Shown here: piece after piece, positions 15,874 through 23,352 of the stretch
Layout: each line of letters opens with the position of its first letter
Numbering within the stretch: the stretch's first letter is position 1
DNA from: an uncultured Prevotellaceae bacterium
GTDB taxonomy: Bacteria; Bacteroidota; Bacteroidia; Bacteroidales; Bacteroidaceae
Assembly (NCBI GenBank): GCA_902774925.1
Contig: CACYKE010000014.1
Location: 1 to 47,373, forward strand
DNA: 47,373 nt
Direction: 5' to 3'
Translations under genes and position numbers: made by a program
The notes under the pieces: generated by a model
What the model saw: the letters and a program-made list of their open reading frames with translations, nothing else
The model's database searches: none
What the model was told of the DNA's origin: nothing

Positions 15874-16629
15874 TTAATCATCCTGTGGAATGGGCAGGGC
15901 GGCGAGAGCCTCGGCTGCCGACTTGATATTCGTATTGATGGTGTCCTCACGAATCTTGCCGTCGCGCAGATTGATGTTACGCGAGGAAAACTCGGCAATC
16001 TCAGGATTGTGGGTCACGAAAATGATGGTGTGGCCCTTACGGTATAGCTCCTGAAACAGTACCAGCATCTCGAACGATGTACGCGTGTCGAGGTTACCAG
16101 TGGCCTCGTCAGCCAATAGCACGGCGGGGTCGTTGACCAACGCACGGGCAATGGCTACGCGCTGCATCTGACCACCCGACATCTCGTTAGACTTATGTTC
16201 CAGACGGTCACCAAGACCTACGGCCTGCAAGGCTTTGATGGCGGCCTCGCGACGTTGCTGGGCATTGTATTTCGAGTTATACATCAGAGGCAACTCCACA
16301 TTTTCTACGGCTGTAGTCTTCGCCAGCAGGTTGTAGTTCTGGAATACGAAGCCGATCTTCTGGTTGCGCAGGTGGGCGCGCTGGGTCTTCGACATTGTGC
16401 GAACGCTGATGCCGTCGAGGAAGTATTCGCCCGACGTAGGCGTATCCAGGCAGCCCAGCTGGTTGAGGAGCGTCGACTTGCCTGAGCCCGAAGTGCCCTG
16501 GATGGTGACAAACTCGCCCTCATAGATTTTGAACGAGACACCACGCAGTGCCTTCACCGTCTCAGAGCCTACCTGGAAGTAGCGCTTGACGTTCTGCAGC
16601 TCGATGACTACTTTTCTATCTTCATTCAT
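15874..16629 (-). CDS. MacB/LolD-type ABC transporter ATPase
   Basis: This is a 251-residue ATP-binding subunit. Visible motifs are Walker A GTSGSGKST, the Q-loop VFQNYNLL, the signature MSGGQMQRVAIARAL, Walker B VLLADEATGNLD and the switch His in FVTHNPE. A C-terminal extension of about 25 residues (NTNIKSAAEALAALPIPQDD) is not typical. It energises the permease encoded 18 bases downstream. It lies between the MacA-like and permease genes in one leftward operon. Confidence 0.92.
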   Translation of the reverse strand: MNEDRKVVIELQNVKRYFQVGSETVKALRGVSFKIYEGEFVTIQGTSGSGKSTLLNQLGCLDTPTSGEYFLDGISVRTMSKTQRAHLRNQKIGFVFQNYNLLAKTTAVENVELPLMYNSKYNAQQRREAAIKALQAVGLGDRLEHKSNEMSGGQMQRVAIARALVNDPAVLLADEATGNLDTRTSFEMLVLFQELYRKGHTIIFVTHNPEIAEFSSRNINLRDGKIREDTINTNIKSAAEALAALPIPQDD

Positions 16630-16630
16630 A

Positions 16631-16679
16631 CATCTTACTTCTTACATCATATATCTTACATCAGCCTTCTTACCTCTTC
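16631..16679. repeat. Heptamer array between the MacA-like and ATPase genes
   Basis: Seven consecutive 7-bp units are in perfect register (CATCTTA, CTTCTTA, CATCATA, TATCTTA, CATCAGC, CTTCTTA, CCTCTTC). They run from just upstream of the ATPase start into the last codons of the MacA-like gene, and its stop codon lies in the sixth unit. Confidence 0.85.
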
Positions 16680-17866
16680 GGCTGCTGATTACCGCCCTGT
16701 TGGTTTCTGTTGTTACGCGGACGTGGCATGAAGGGGTTCTGGGCCTGCTGGCCTGCTTCCTCTTCACCACCGCTCAGCGTGAAGTCGACAAGCACCTCGG
16801 TGCCTTCGCTGATGCCACCGGTAATCTCGGTAAGCATGCCGTTGGTGGTTCCTACCTGTACGGCATGGGCCTTGAAGACGTTACCCTCCAGTGTCCATAC
16901 CTTCGTGGGTACTTCGACGTCCTCAATGCTCTGACCCTCTGAGAGCAGGGCCTCGGTGGGCATGAATCGCAGTGCCTTGGCAGGAGCGGCGAGCACGTCG
17001 TTCTTCTCAAGGGTGAAGATGGTAACGTTGGCTGTCAGACCGGGCTTCAGCTTCAGGTCGTTGTTTGGTGCAGAGATGACCACCTCGTAGGTCACCACGT
17101 TGCTCTCGGTGGTAGCCTGCTGGCGTACTTGCGTCACCTGACCCTCAAACTTATCGTCAGGATAAGCGTCAACGGTGAACGATACGCGCTGACCTTCCTT
17201 CACACCACCGATGTCGGCCTCGTCAATATCGGCAATGACGCGCATGTCTGTCAGGTCCTGGGCGATGGTGAACAGCTCAGGGGTGTTGAACGATGCAGCA
17301 ACGGTCTGCCCTTCCTCAACGCTCTTCGACAGCACTACGCCGTCGATAGGCGAGGTGATGGTGGCGTAGCCCAGGTTGGTCTGTGCCTTCTGCACGTTCT
17401 CACGGCTCGAACGTACCGTCTGCTGGGCTTTGTCGAACGACAGGCGGGCATTCTCGTAGTCGTTGGCCGATATGAGACCCTTGTCGAACAGTGTCTTGTA
17501 ACGGTTGTAATTGGCGGTCTCGTAGTTCAGCGTGCTCTGCGCACTCGACAGGTCGGCCTTTGCACGGTTCAGCTCGCTGATGAGGTTGGTCTTGTCGAGT
17601 TCGGCAATGACCTGACCTTTCTTCACGATGGAGTTGTAGTCGACATAAAGTTTCGACACGATACCTGACACCTGCGTACCTACGGTGACGGAGGTGACGG
17701 GCTCAATGGTGCCCGTAGCAGTAATCGACGTGCTGATGTTCTGCTTTTCTACCTTGGCAGTAGAAAACTCTGCCTTTTGTTCTTTTTTGCCGCCTGAACA
17801 CATCCAGACGACGAGGGCTACGACCACTACGGCGGCTATGCCCATCCAAACTTTCTTGTTCTTCAT
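16670..17866 (-). CDS. MacA/HlyD-type periplasmic adaptor (membrane-fusion) protein
   Basis: This 398-residue adaptor links the inner-membrane ABC unit to the TolC channel. It has an N-terminal anchor (about residues 6-24) with a following Cys. A lipoyl-like half (TQVSGIVSKLYVDYNSIVKKGQ) and an alpha-hairpin of about 90 residues follow. The second lipoyl half reads ATITSPIDGVVLSKSVEEGQ, before beta-barrel and membrane-proximal domains. The tail is Asn/Gln/Gly/Pro-rich. It is the second gene of the tolC operon, 22 bases after tolC. Confidence 0.9.
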   Translation of the reverse strand: MKNKKVWMGIAAVVVVALVVWMCSGGKKEQKAEFSTAKVEKQNISTSITATGTIEPVTSVTVGTQVSGIVSKLYVDYNSIVKKGQVIAELDKTNLISELNRAKADLSSAQSTLNYETANYNRYKTLFDKGLISANDYENARLSFDKAQQTVRSSRENVQKAQTNLGYATITSPIDGVVLSKSVEEGQTVAASFNTPELFTIAQDLTDMRVIADIDEADIGGVKEGQRVSFTVDAYPDDKFEGQVTQVRQQATTESNVVTYEVVISAPNNDLKLKPGLTANVTIFTLEKNDVLAAPAKALRFMPTEALLSEGQSIEDVEVPTKVWTLEGNVFKAHAVQVGTTNGMLTEITGGISEGTEVLVDFTLSGGEEEAGQQAQNPFMPRPRNNRNQQGGNQQPKR

Positions 17867-17888
17867 ATCTTTGTTTTATTTTTACTTC

Positions 17889-19187
17889 TTACAACTTCAT
17901 CGTCTCTCCTTCGTAGAATTTCAGCAGTTGCAGGTTGACGATGGTCATATATTTCGACTGCAACTTGTTCTGCTGGGCTTGCAACAGCTTGTCCTTGCCT
18001 GCCAACAGCTCGACGATGTTCTTCATACCCAGATTAAACTGTTCCTGCAAGAGGTTGTACGACTCCTGCTCGCTCTCTACCGATGCGGACGACGAGCGAA
18101 ACTTCTCTTGGTTATTGATGGCATTGAGCCAGTATTGCTCGATGGTCTCAAACAGGTCGGCTTCCTCATTCTTCAACGTCAGACGTGCCTGCTCTTGGGC
18201 GATGAGCGCCTTCTGAACATTGGTCTTGGTCTTACGTCCGTCAAACAGGGGAATCGATATGCCGACACCTGCCGATGTGCCGAAGTTGGTCTTCATCTGT
18301 TTGCCCCAGGAACTCGATGACGACGAGAAGGTGGATGTGCCTGCGCTACCGGTCATACTGACGGTGGGCAACCAGCCGGCTTTCGCTATTTTCAGTTGTA
18401 GCTTGCTTGTTTCAATGCCGAGCATAGCACTCTGAATCTCAGGGCGTTGCAGAAGTGCGGTCTCGTAAACCTTTTGCAAGGATGGCACCTCTTCCAATGC
18501 CTGCGTGTCGGTGGACGAGGGACTGGCAATGTCGAATTCCATGACACCAGTCAGCTGCAGTATTTTTTTCAGTTGCAGCTTGTAGTTCGACAACTGCGTC
18601 TCTGCCTCCACGACGTTGTATTCGCTGGAAGCACGCTGGGCAGTAAGCTGCGCAAGGTCGGCTTTCGACATCTGACCGACTTCGACCATCTGCTGACCGC
18701 GTTCCTCGTTCTTCTTGCTGGTTTCCAGACTCTGACGGTTCACCTCGATAGCCTCCTTCTGATAGAGAATCTGCACATACAGCTTGGCAATGGCTTCCTG
18801 GACGCTGTTCGACGACTCCAGTACCGTGAGTTCTGAGTCCTGCTCCTTGAGCTTGTTCAGCTTCAGCTGGTTGGTGTTCTGACCGCCATTCCATACGGTC
18901 CACTGGGCATTCACCGTGTAAGTGCCGTTATACGATACCTTATCCGTAGCCAGATCGTCCCACGGGTCGTAGTTGACGCCCTGATTGGTCGATGCCGACA
19001 CAGTAGGGAGTAGGGCGGCCTTCGACTGCTTGACATCCTCCGCAGCACTTTTCTGCGTCAGTCTGATTTGCTGCAAATCGATGTTGTTCTCCATAGCGTA
19101 GTTGATGCAGTCTTCCAAGGTCCATTGTTTTTGGGCATGGACACCAAGACTCACCAGCGCGGCCATCAATAAAAATGTTTTCTTCAT
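17889..19187 (-). CDS. TolC-family outer-membrane efflux protein
   Basis: This is a 432-residue outer-membrane channel subunit with a cleavable signal (MKKTFLLMAALVSLGVHAQ). Two repeats typical of TolC follow: long helices (NLEDCINYAMENNIDL-like start WTLEDCINYAMENNID, and the second RPEIQSAMLGIETSKLQLKI) with beta strands between. It is the first gene of an operon with a MacA-like adaptor, an ABC ATPase, a permease and a LytSR pair, and it has a consensus promoter at 19250-19281. Export substrate cannot be read from the sequence. Confidence 0.9.
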   Translation of the reverse strand: MKKTFLLMAALVSLGVHAQKQWTLEDCINYAMENNIDLQQIRLTQKSAAEDVKQSKAALLPTVSASTNQGVNYDPWDDLATDKVSYNGTYTVNAQWTVWNGGQNTNQLKLNKLKEQDSELTVLESSNSVQEAIAKLYVQILYQKEAIEVNRQSLETSKKNEERGQQMVEVGQMSKADLAQLTAQRASSEYNVVEAETQLSNYKLQLKKILQLTGVMEFDIASPSSTDTQALEEVPSLQKVYETALLQRPEIQSAMLGIETSKLQLKIAKAGWLPTVSMTGSAGTSTFSSSSSSWGKQMKTNFGTSAGVGISIPLFDGRKTKTNVQKALIAQEQARLTLKNEEADLFETIEQYWLNAINNQEKFRSSSASVESEQESYNLLQEQFNLGMKNIVELLAGKDKLLQAQQNKLQSKYMTIVNLQLLKFYEGETMKL

Positions 19188-19249
19188 TTTCTTATACCTT
19201 ATTATATATATTGTCTCTTCGAGTAATGGAATAATTCATTTTGCCGATG

Positions 19250-19281
19250 CAAAAGTATAGAATATCGACGAAATAACCAAA
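19250..19281 (-). promoter_or_regulatory. Promoter of the tolC-macA-ABC-lytSR operon
   Basis: On the minus strand TTTG (19278-19281), a 20-bp spacer and TACTTTTG (19250-19257). The tolC start is 62 bases past the -7 box, leaving room for a leader of about 55 bases. Confidence 0.78.
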
Positions 19282-19380
19282 AATATTAGATGCAATTTTT
19301 CTTTTAGTAGGAATAATTATATAATTCTTCTATAATTTTATCCGAATTAACGATATTTTAACGCATGTCGAGTCCTGCAA

Positions 19381-19412
19381 CAACAAAAGAAGTCCGACAA
19401 AAATCGGACTTC
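19381..19412 (-). terminator. Terminator of initiator tRNA
   Basis: GAAGTCCGA at 19389-19397 pairs perfectly with TCGGACTTC at 19404-19412 around a 6-base loop. On the minus strand a TTTTGTTG tail follows. It sits 5 bases past the tRNA 3' end. Confidence 0.8.
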
Positions 19413-19416
19413 GTTG

Positions 19417-19489
19417 TTGCGGAGGCAGGACTCGAACATGCGACCTCCAGGTTATGAGCCTGGCGAGCTACCAACTGCTCCACTCCGCG
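19417..19489 (-). tRNA. Initiator tRNA-fMet (anticodon CAT)
   Basis: The acceptor CGCGGAG pairs with CTCCGCA except for an unpaired C1-A72, the bacterial initiator hallmark. The D stem has A11-T24, also an initiator trait. The anticodon stem CCAGG/CCTGG holds the loop CTCATAA (CAT). The stem has A-T instead of G-C at 29-41, so only two of the three usual G-C pairs are kept. CCA is not encoded. Confidence 0.88.
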
Positions 19490-19530
19490 ATATTACCATG
19501 ATTTCGCAGTGCTTTTCTCGAAATCGGCTG

Positions 19531-19562
19531 CAAAGGTACGACTATTTTTCCAATCTACCAAA
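19531..19562 (-). promoter_or_regulatory. Promoter of initiator tRNA
   Basis: On the minus strand TTTG (19559-19562), a 20-bp spacer and TACCTTTG (19531-19538). The predicted start is about 35 bases ahead of the mature tRNA. Confidence 0.78.
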
Positions 19563-19618
19563 TATTTCGCCAAATTTTCGCATATTTTTCCTCTTTTCAA
19601 ACATTTTACGTCGAAAAG

Positions 19619-19650
19619 TTTGGCTATTTGCGAAGTATTTTTTAATTTTG
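19619..19650 (+). promoter_or_regulatory. Promoter of tetR-fabG-queC
   Basis: TTTG (19619-19622), a 20-bp spacer and TAATTTTG (19643-19650). The leader is about 48 bases and carries AGGAGG at 19689-19694, 9 bases before the tetR start. This is a clear Shine-Dalgarno site in a genome where most genes here show none. Confidence 0.78.
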
Positions 19651-19703
19651 CACACGATATGAGTACTGTGCAATCATAAAACTGGTACAGGAGGACTGAT
19701 AAT

Positions 19704-20294
19704 ATGTCAATATCGAAGACAAGACAAAAGTTGGTTGACGTGGCTCGTCAGTTGTTCGCAAAGAACGGACTTGAAAATACGACGATGAACGATATTGCCC
19801 AGGCATCGGGCAAGGGTCGCCGCACGTTGTACACGTATTTTAAGTCGAAGGAGGACATCTATTACGCGGTGATAGAAAGCGAGCTGGAGCGTCTTTCCGA
19901 CCAGCTTGACGAGGTGGCGGCCAAGCGCATTCCGCCTCAGGACAAAATCATCGAACTGATCTACATGCATCTGAGCATGATTCGTGAGACGGTGGTGCGT
20001 AATGGTAATCTGCGTGCCGAGTTCTTCCGCAACATCTGGATGGTCGAGAAGGTGCGCCGTAATTTCGACGATGCCGAGATTGAGCTGTTCCGCAAGGTGT
20101 TCCGCGAGGGCAAGGAGGACGGTGAGTTCGACATCGACAATGTCGATCTGGTGGCCGACATCACCCACTATTGTATCAAGGGCCTTGAGGTGCCTTACAT
20201 CTACGGTCGCATTGCCCACGGCATGACCGCTGAGGCTACTAAGCCCCAGGTGGCCAAGATTGTGTATAGTGCGTTGGGAAAGAGAAGGTTATAG
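19704..20294 (+). CDS. TetR/AcrR-family transcriptional regulator
   Basis: This 196-residue repressor-type protein has an N-terminal helix-turn-helix (VARQLFAKNGLENTTMNDIA, then GKGRRTLYTYFKSKEDIYYAVI, residues 12-58). Its all-helical ligand and dimer domain has no recognisable signature. It lies 88 bases before fabG in the same direction. Control of fatty-acid synthesis genes or of its own operon is a reasonable inference from that neighbour but is not shown. The start is supported by the strong AGGAGG site. Confidence 0.88.
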   Translation: MSISKTRQKLVDVARQLFAKNGLENTTMNDIAQASGKGRRTLYTYFKSKEDIYYAVIESELERLSDQLDEVAAKRIPPQDKIIELIYMHLSMIRETVVRNGNLRAEFFRNIWMVEKVRRNFDDAEIELFRKVFREGKEDGEFDIDNVDLVADITHYCIKGLEVPYIYGRIAHGMTAEATKPQVAKIVYSALGKRRL

Positions 20295-20310
20295 AAAAAG
20301 AATAAAGTAT

Positions 20311-20366
20311 CGGAATAGCATAATGCCGAAATAAAAAAATGTCGAAATAACGTAATAACGAATAAT
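20311..20366. repeat. Octamer array between tetR and fabG
   Basis: Seven 8-bp units in register (CGGAATAG, CATAATGC, CGAAATAA, AAAAATGT, CGAAATAA, CGTAATAA, CGAATAAT). They fill most of the spacer. The unit family is shared with 4873-4899 and 9845-9876. Confidence 0.8.
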
Positions 20367-20382
20367 AAAATTTACAAGAATT

Positions 20383-21120
20383 ATGGGATTATTAGAAGGA
20401 AAGACAGCGCTGATTACTGGTGCTGCACGCGGTATCGGAAAGGCTATCGCACTGAAGTATGCCTCTGAGGGCTGTAACATCGCATTCACCGACCTCGAGA
20501 TCAACCTCGACACGGAGAAGGAAATCGCTGCTCTGGGCGTCAAGGCCAAGAGCTACGCCTCGAATGCTGCCGACTTCGCGCAGACCGAGGAGGTGGTAAA
20601 GGCCGTAAAGGAGGAGTTTGGAAGCATTGATATTTTGGTGAACAACGCCGGTATCACCAAGGACGGACTGATGCTCCGCATGACCGAGCAGCAGTGGGAC
20701 GCCGTCATCGCCGTCAATCTGAAGTCGGCATTCAACTTCATCCATGCCTGTGTTCCTGTTATGATGCGTCAGCGTGGCGGCTCAATCATTAATATGGCCT
20801 CTGTCGTAGGTGTTCACGGTAATGCCGGTCAGGCTAACTACGCCGCTTCGAAGGCTGGTCTGATTGCTCTCGCCAAGAGTATCGCTCAGGAGATGGGTCC
20901 CAAGGGCATCCGCGCCAACGCCATCGCCCCAGGTTTCATCGAGACCGCTATGACTGCAGCACTGCCTGAGGAAGTTCGCAACGAGTGGAAGCAGAAGATT
21001 CCCCTCCGTCGCGGCGGTCAGGTCGAGGATATCGCTAACGTTGCCACTTTCCTGGCATCCGACCTCTCAAGCTATGTCAGCGGACAGGTCATCCAGGTCG
21101 ATGGCGGCATGAACATGTAA
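20383..21120 (+). CDS. fabG: 3-oxoacyl-[acyl-carrier-protein] reductase
   Basis: FabG reduces 3-ketoacyl-ACP with NADPH in fatty-acid elongation. The 245-residue short-chain dehydrogenase shows the cofactor motif TGAARGIGKAIA (residues 12-23), NNAGITKDGL, and the catalytic Ser in INMASVVG. The YAASKAG motif follows, then APGFIETAMT and a C-terminal VDGGMNM typical of FabG. Its size is standard. It is followed 4 bases later by queC. Confidence 0.92.
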   Translation: MGLLEGKTALITGAARGIGKAIALKYASEGCNIAFTDLEINLDTEKEIAALGVKAKSYASNAADFAQTEEVVKAVKEEFGSIDILVNNAGITKDGLMLRMTEQQWDAVIAVNLKSAFNFIHACVPVMMRQRGGSIINMASVVGVHGNAGQANYAASKAGLIALAKSIAQEMGPKGIRANAIAPGFIETAMTAALPEEVRNEWKQKIPLRRGGQVEDIANVATFLASDLSSYVSGQVIQVDGGMNM

Positions 21121-21124
21121 TACG

Positions 21125-21778
21125 ATGAAAGATTCGGTATTAATACTAAGTGGTGGGGTCGACTCCACCACTTTACTGTATGATGAGCAGGAACGCATCG
21201 CCCTCGCCATCTCCTTCGACTACGGCTCGAAGCATAACAAACGCGAGATTCCCTTTGCGCAGCTGCACTGCCAGCGTCTGGGCATCCGTCATATCGTCAT
21301 CCCCCTCGACTTCATGACCAAATATTTCGTCAGTTCCCTGCTCGAGGGCGGCGAGGACATCCCTGAGGGCCATTATGCCGACGACAACATGAAGTCAACC
21401 GTCGTACCATTCCGCAATGGCATCATGCTCTCCATCGCCGTGGGCATTGCCGAGAGCAACGGACTCCGGTATGTCATGATGGCCAATCACGGTGGCGACC
21501 ATACCATCTATCCCGACTGCCGCCCCGAGTTCGTCGACGCCTTCGACCAGGCGGCCTGCGCAGGCACCTTCGTCAATGTCCGCCTGCGTTCGCCATATAC
21601 CCACATCACCAAGGCCGACATCGCCCGTCGCGGCAAGGCTTTGGGCATCGACTACGCCGAGACGTGGTCGTGCTACAAGGGTGGGGAACACCATTGCGGC
21701 CGTTGCGGCACCTGTGTCGAGCGCCGTGAGGCTTTCGCCCAAGCCGACATCGACGACAAAACCATCTACGATGAATAG
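21125..21778 (+). CDS. queC: 7-cyano-7-deazaguanine synthase
   Basis: QueC converts 7-carboxy-7-deazaguanine and ammonia to preQ0 using ATP, for queuosine tRNA modification. The 217-residue protein has the PP-loop LSGGVDSTTLL at the start and NHGGDHTIYPDCRPEFVDAF in the middle. A C-terminal zinc site CYKGGEHHCGRCGTC supplies four Cys. Translation is likely coupled to fabG. No other queuosine gene is in the window. Confidence 0.93.
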   Translation: MKDSVLILSGGVDSTTLLYDEQERIALAISFDYGSKHNKREIPFAQLHCQRLGIRHIVIPLDFMTKYFVSSLLEGGEDIPEGHYADDNMKSTVVPFRNGIMLSIAVGIAESNGLRYVMMANHGGDHTIYPDCRPEFVDAFDQAACAGTFVNVRLRSPYTHITKADIARRGKALGIDYAETWSCYKGGEHHCGRCGTCVERREAFAQADIDDKTIYDE

Positions 21779-21849
21779 CGCTGACGTGTCGATGTTTGTT
21801 AAAACAACGACAATGATTAATGTTTTTGCAACCGCCAGCAAGGAGTGCT

Positions 21850-23256
21850 TTACCCGAAGAGGGCGCGGAGGGCTTCTTCGACCTTGCGGACGGGAACGAG
21901 TTCGATGTGGAACTTCTTGCGGTTGAGGGCCGCGAGGTTGTATTTCGGGATGATGATGTGCTGGAAGCCCAGCTTCTCGGCTTCGGAGATGCGCTGTTCG
22001 ATGCGGGCGACAGGACGTACCTCGCCACTGAGTCCGACCTCACCAGCCATGCACCAGCCTTCGTCGATGGGTGTATCGACATTGCTCGACAATACGGCGG
22101 CAATGACGGAGAGGTCCATAGCCATATCGGTGACGCGCAGACCGCCGGCGATGTTGAGGAAGACGTCCTTTTGCATGAGTTTGAAGCCGACGCGCTTTTC
22201 GAGTACGGCCAGCAGCATATTCAGGCGGCGCTGGTCGAAACCCGTGGCAGAGCGTTGGGGTGTGCCGTAAGCGGCAGAAGAAACGAGTGCCTGTGTCTCG
22301 ACGAGGAAGGGCCTGACACCCTCGATGGCGCTGGAGATGGCGACGCCTGAGAGTCCGTCGTGATTATCCGTCAGCAGCAGTTCCGAGGGGTTTGAGACCT
22401 GTCGCAGACCGGTCTGCTGCATTTCGTAGATGCCGAGTTCGGAGGTAGAGCCGAAGCGGTTTTTGATGCTGCGCAGGATGCGGTACATATAGTGCTGGTC
22501 GCCCTCGAACTGTATGACGGTATCGACGATGTGTTCGAGGATTTTCGGACCGGCGAGGGTGCCTTCCTTCGTGATATGACCAATGAGGATGACGGGGACG
22601 CCGCTGGTCTTGGCAAAGCGGAGTAGGGCAGAGGCACACTCGCGAACCTGGGCGATGGAGCCGGCAGAGGATTCGACGTCCTCGGTGGAAATGGTTTGGA
22701 TGGAATCGACGACGACGAGGTCGGGCTGGACTTCCTTGATGTGGTCGAAGATGGCTTCGAGGGAGTTTTCGGTGAGAATGAGGAAGCTATCTTGGCTATT
22801 GGCTATTAGCTTTTGGCTGTTAGCTAAGAGGCGCTCGGCGCGCATCTTGAGCTGGTGGGCGCTTTCCTCACCGCTGACGTAGAGCACGCGCTTGTCCGTC
22901 AGGGCGAGCATGGTCTGGAGGGTGAGCGTCGACTTGCCGATGCCCGGTTCACCGCCAAGGAGCACGATGCTGCCAGGCACGAGTCCGCCACCCAGCACGC
23001 GGTTCAGTTCGTCGTCGTGCATATCGATGCGCGGGTCGTCCTTGGCTGAAATGTCCTTCAGTCGCAGCACCTTGTTTTCGCGCAGTTGATGGCCTGCCGA
23101 GGCAGCTGCCGACGTTGCCACAACCTTCTTCTTGGTGTCGGCGACCTTGATTTCCTTGAACGTGTTCCACTGGCCACAGGCAGGGCATTTGCCTATCCAT
23201 TTGGCCGACTCCTGTCCGCAATTGTCGCAGACGTACATGATTTTATCCTTTGCCAT
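21850..23256 (-). CDS. radA: DNA repair protein RadA (Sms)
   Basis: RadA is a RecA-like ATPase that promotes branch migration in recombination. The 468-residue product has an N-terminal zinc finger (Cys10, 13, 24, 27), Walker A GGEPGIGKSTL, the family motif KNRFG, and a C-terminal Lon-like domain (DVFLNIAGG). The start at 23256 (MAKDKIMYVCDNCG) fits the family; a longer open frame upstream only overlaps the divergent gene. Residues about 143-155 (ANSQKLIANSQDS) are extra relative to the family and come from a heptamer array, just after RAERLL. The 71-base convergent gap with queC shows no clear terminator. Confidence 0.94.
   Translation of the reverse strand: MAKDKIMYVCDNCGQESAKWIGKCPACGQWNTFKEIKVADTKKKVVATSAAASAGHQLRENKVLRLKDISAKDDPRIDMHDDELNRVLGGGLVPGSIVLLGGEPGIGKSTLTLQTMLALTDKRVLYVSGEESAHQLKMRAERLLANSQKLIANSQDSFLILTENSLEAIFDHIKEVQPDLVVVDSIQTISTEDVESSAGSIAQVRECASALLRFAKTSGVPVILIGHITKEGTLAGPKILEHIVDTVIQFEGDQHYMYRILRSIKNRFGSTSELGIYEMQQTGLRQVSNPSELLLTDNHDGLSGVAISSAIEGVRPFLVETQALVSSAAYGTPQRSATGFDQRRLNMLLAVLEKRVGFKLMQKDVFLNIAGGLRVTDMAMDLSVIAAVLSSNVDTPIDEGWCMAGEVGLSGEVRPVARIEQRISEAEKLGFQHIIIPKYNLAALNRKKFHIELVPVRKVEEALRALFG
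22792..22826. repeat. In-frame heptamer array within radA
   Basis: Five 7-bp units on the + strand (TTGGCTA twice, TTAGCTT, TTGGCTG, TTAGCTA) encode LLANSQK then LIANSQD on the coding strand. They are the same unit family as in rlmN, lptE and the fusion gene. Confidence 0.88.
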
Positions 23257-23264
23257 ATCGACTG

Positions 23265-23272
23265 CAAAGATA
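23265..23272 (-). promoter_or_regulatory. -7 box of radA
   Basis: TATCTTTG on the minus strand ends 8 bases before the radA ATG, predicting a leader of only a few bases. The -33 position reads TTTT rather than TTTG and lies in the heptamer array. Confidence 0.6.
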
Positions 23273-23282
23273 CAAAATAAAG

Positions 23283-23310
23283 TGAAAAGTGAAAAATGAA
23301 AAGTGAATAA
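23283..23310. repeat. Heptamer array between radA and the 23353 gene
   Basis: Four 7-bp units (TGAAAAG, TGAAAAA, TGAAAAG, TGAATAA) abut the promoter cassette of the rightward gene. Confidence 0.75.
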
Positions 23311-23342
23311 TTTGGTTTTTCGCTCACTTATTCGTACTTTTG
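23311..23342 (+). promoter_or_regulatory. Promoter of the 23353 lipoprotein gene (copy D of the promoter cassette)
   Basis: TTTG (23311-23314), the spacer GTTTTTCGCTCACTTATTCG, identical to that at rlmN, and TACTTTTG (23335-23342). The start codon is 10 bases downstream. Confidence 0.82.
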
Positions 23343-23352
23343 TAGCCGAATT

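Noticed and set aside
21779-21849. Intrinsic terminator between queC and radA
   Set aside because: Only a weak AT-rich inverted repeat around TGTTTTAACA could be seen, without a GC stem and T run.
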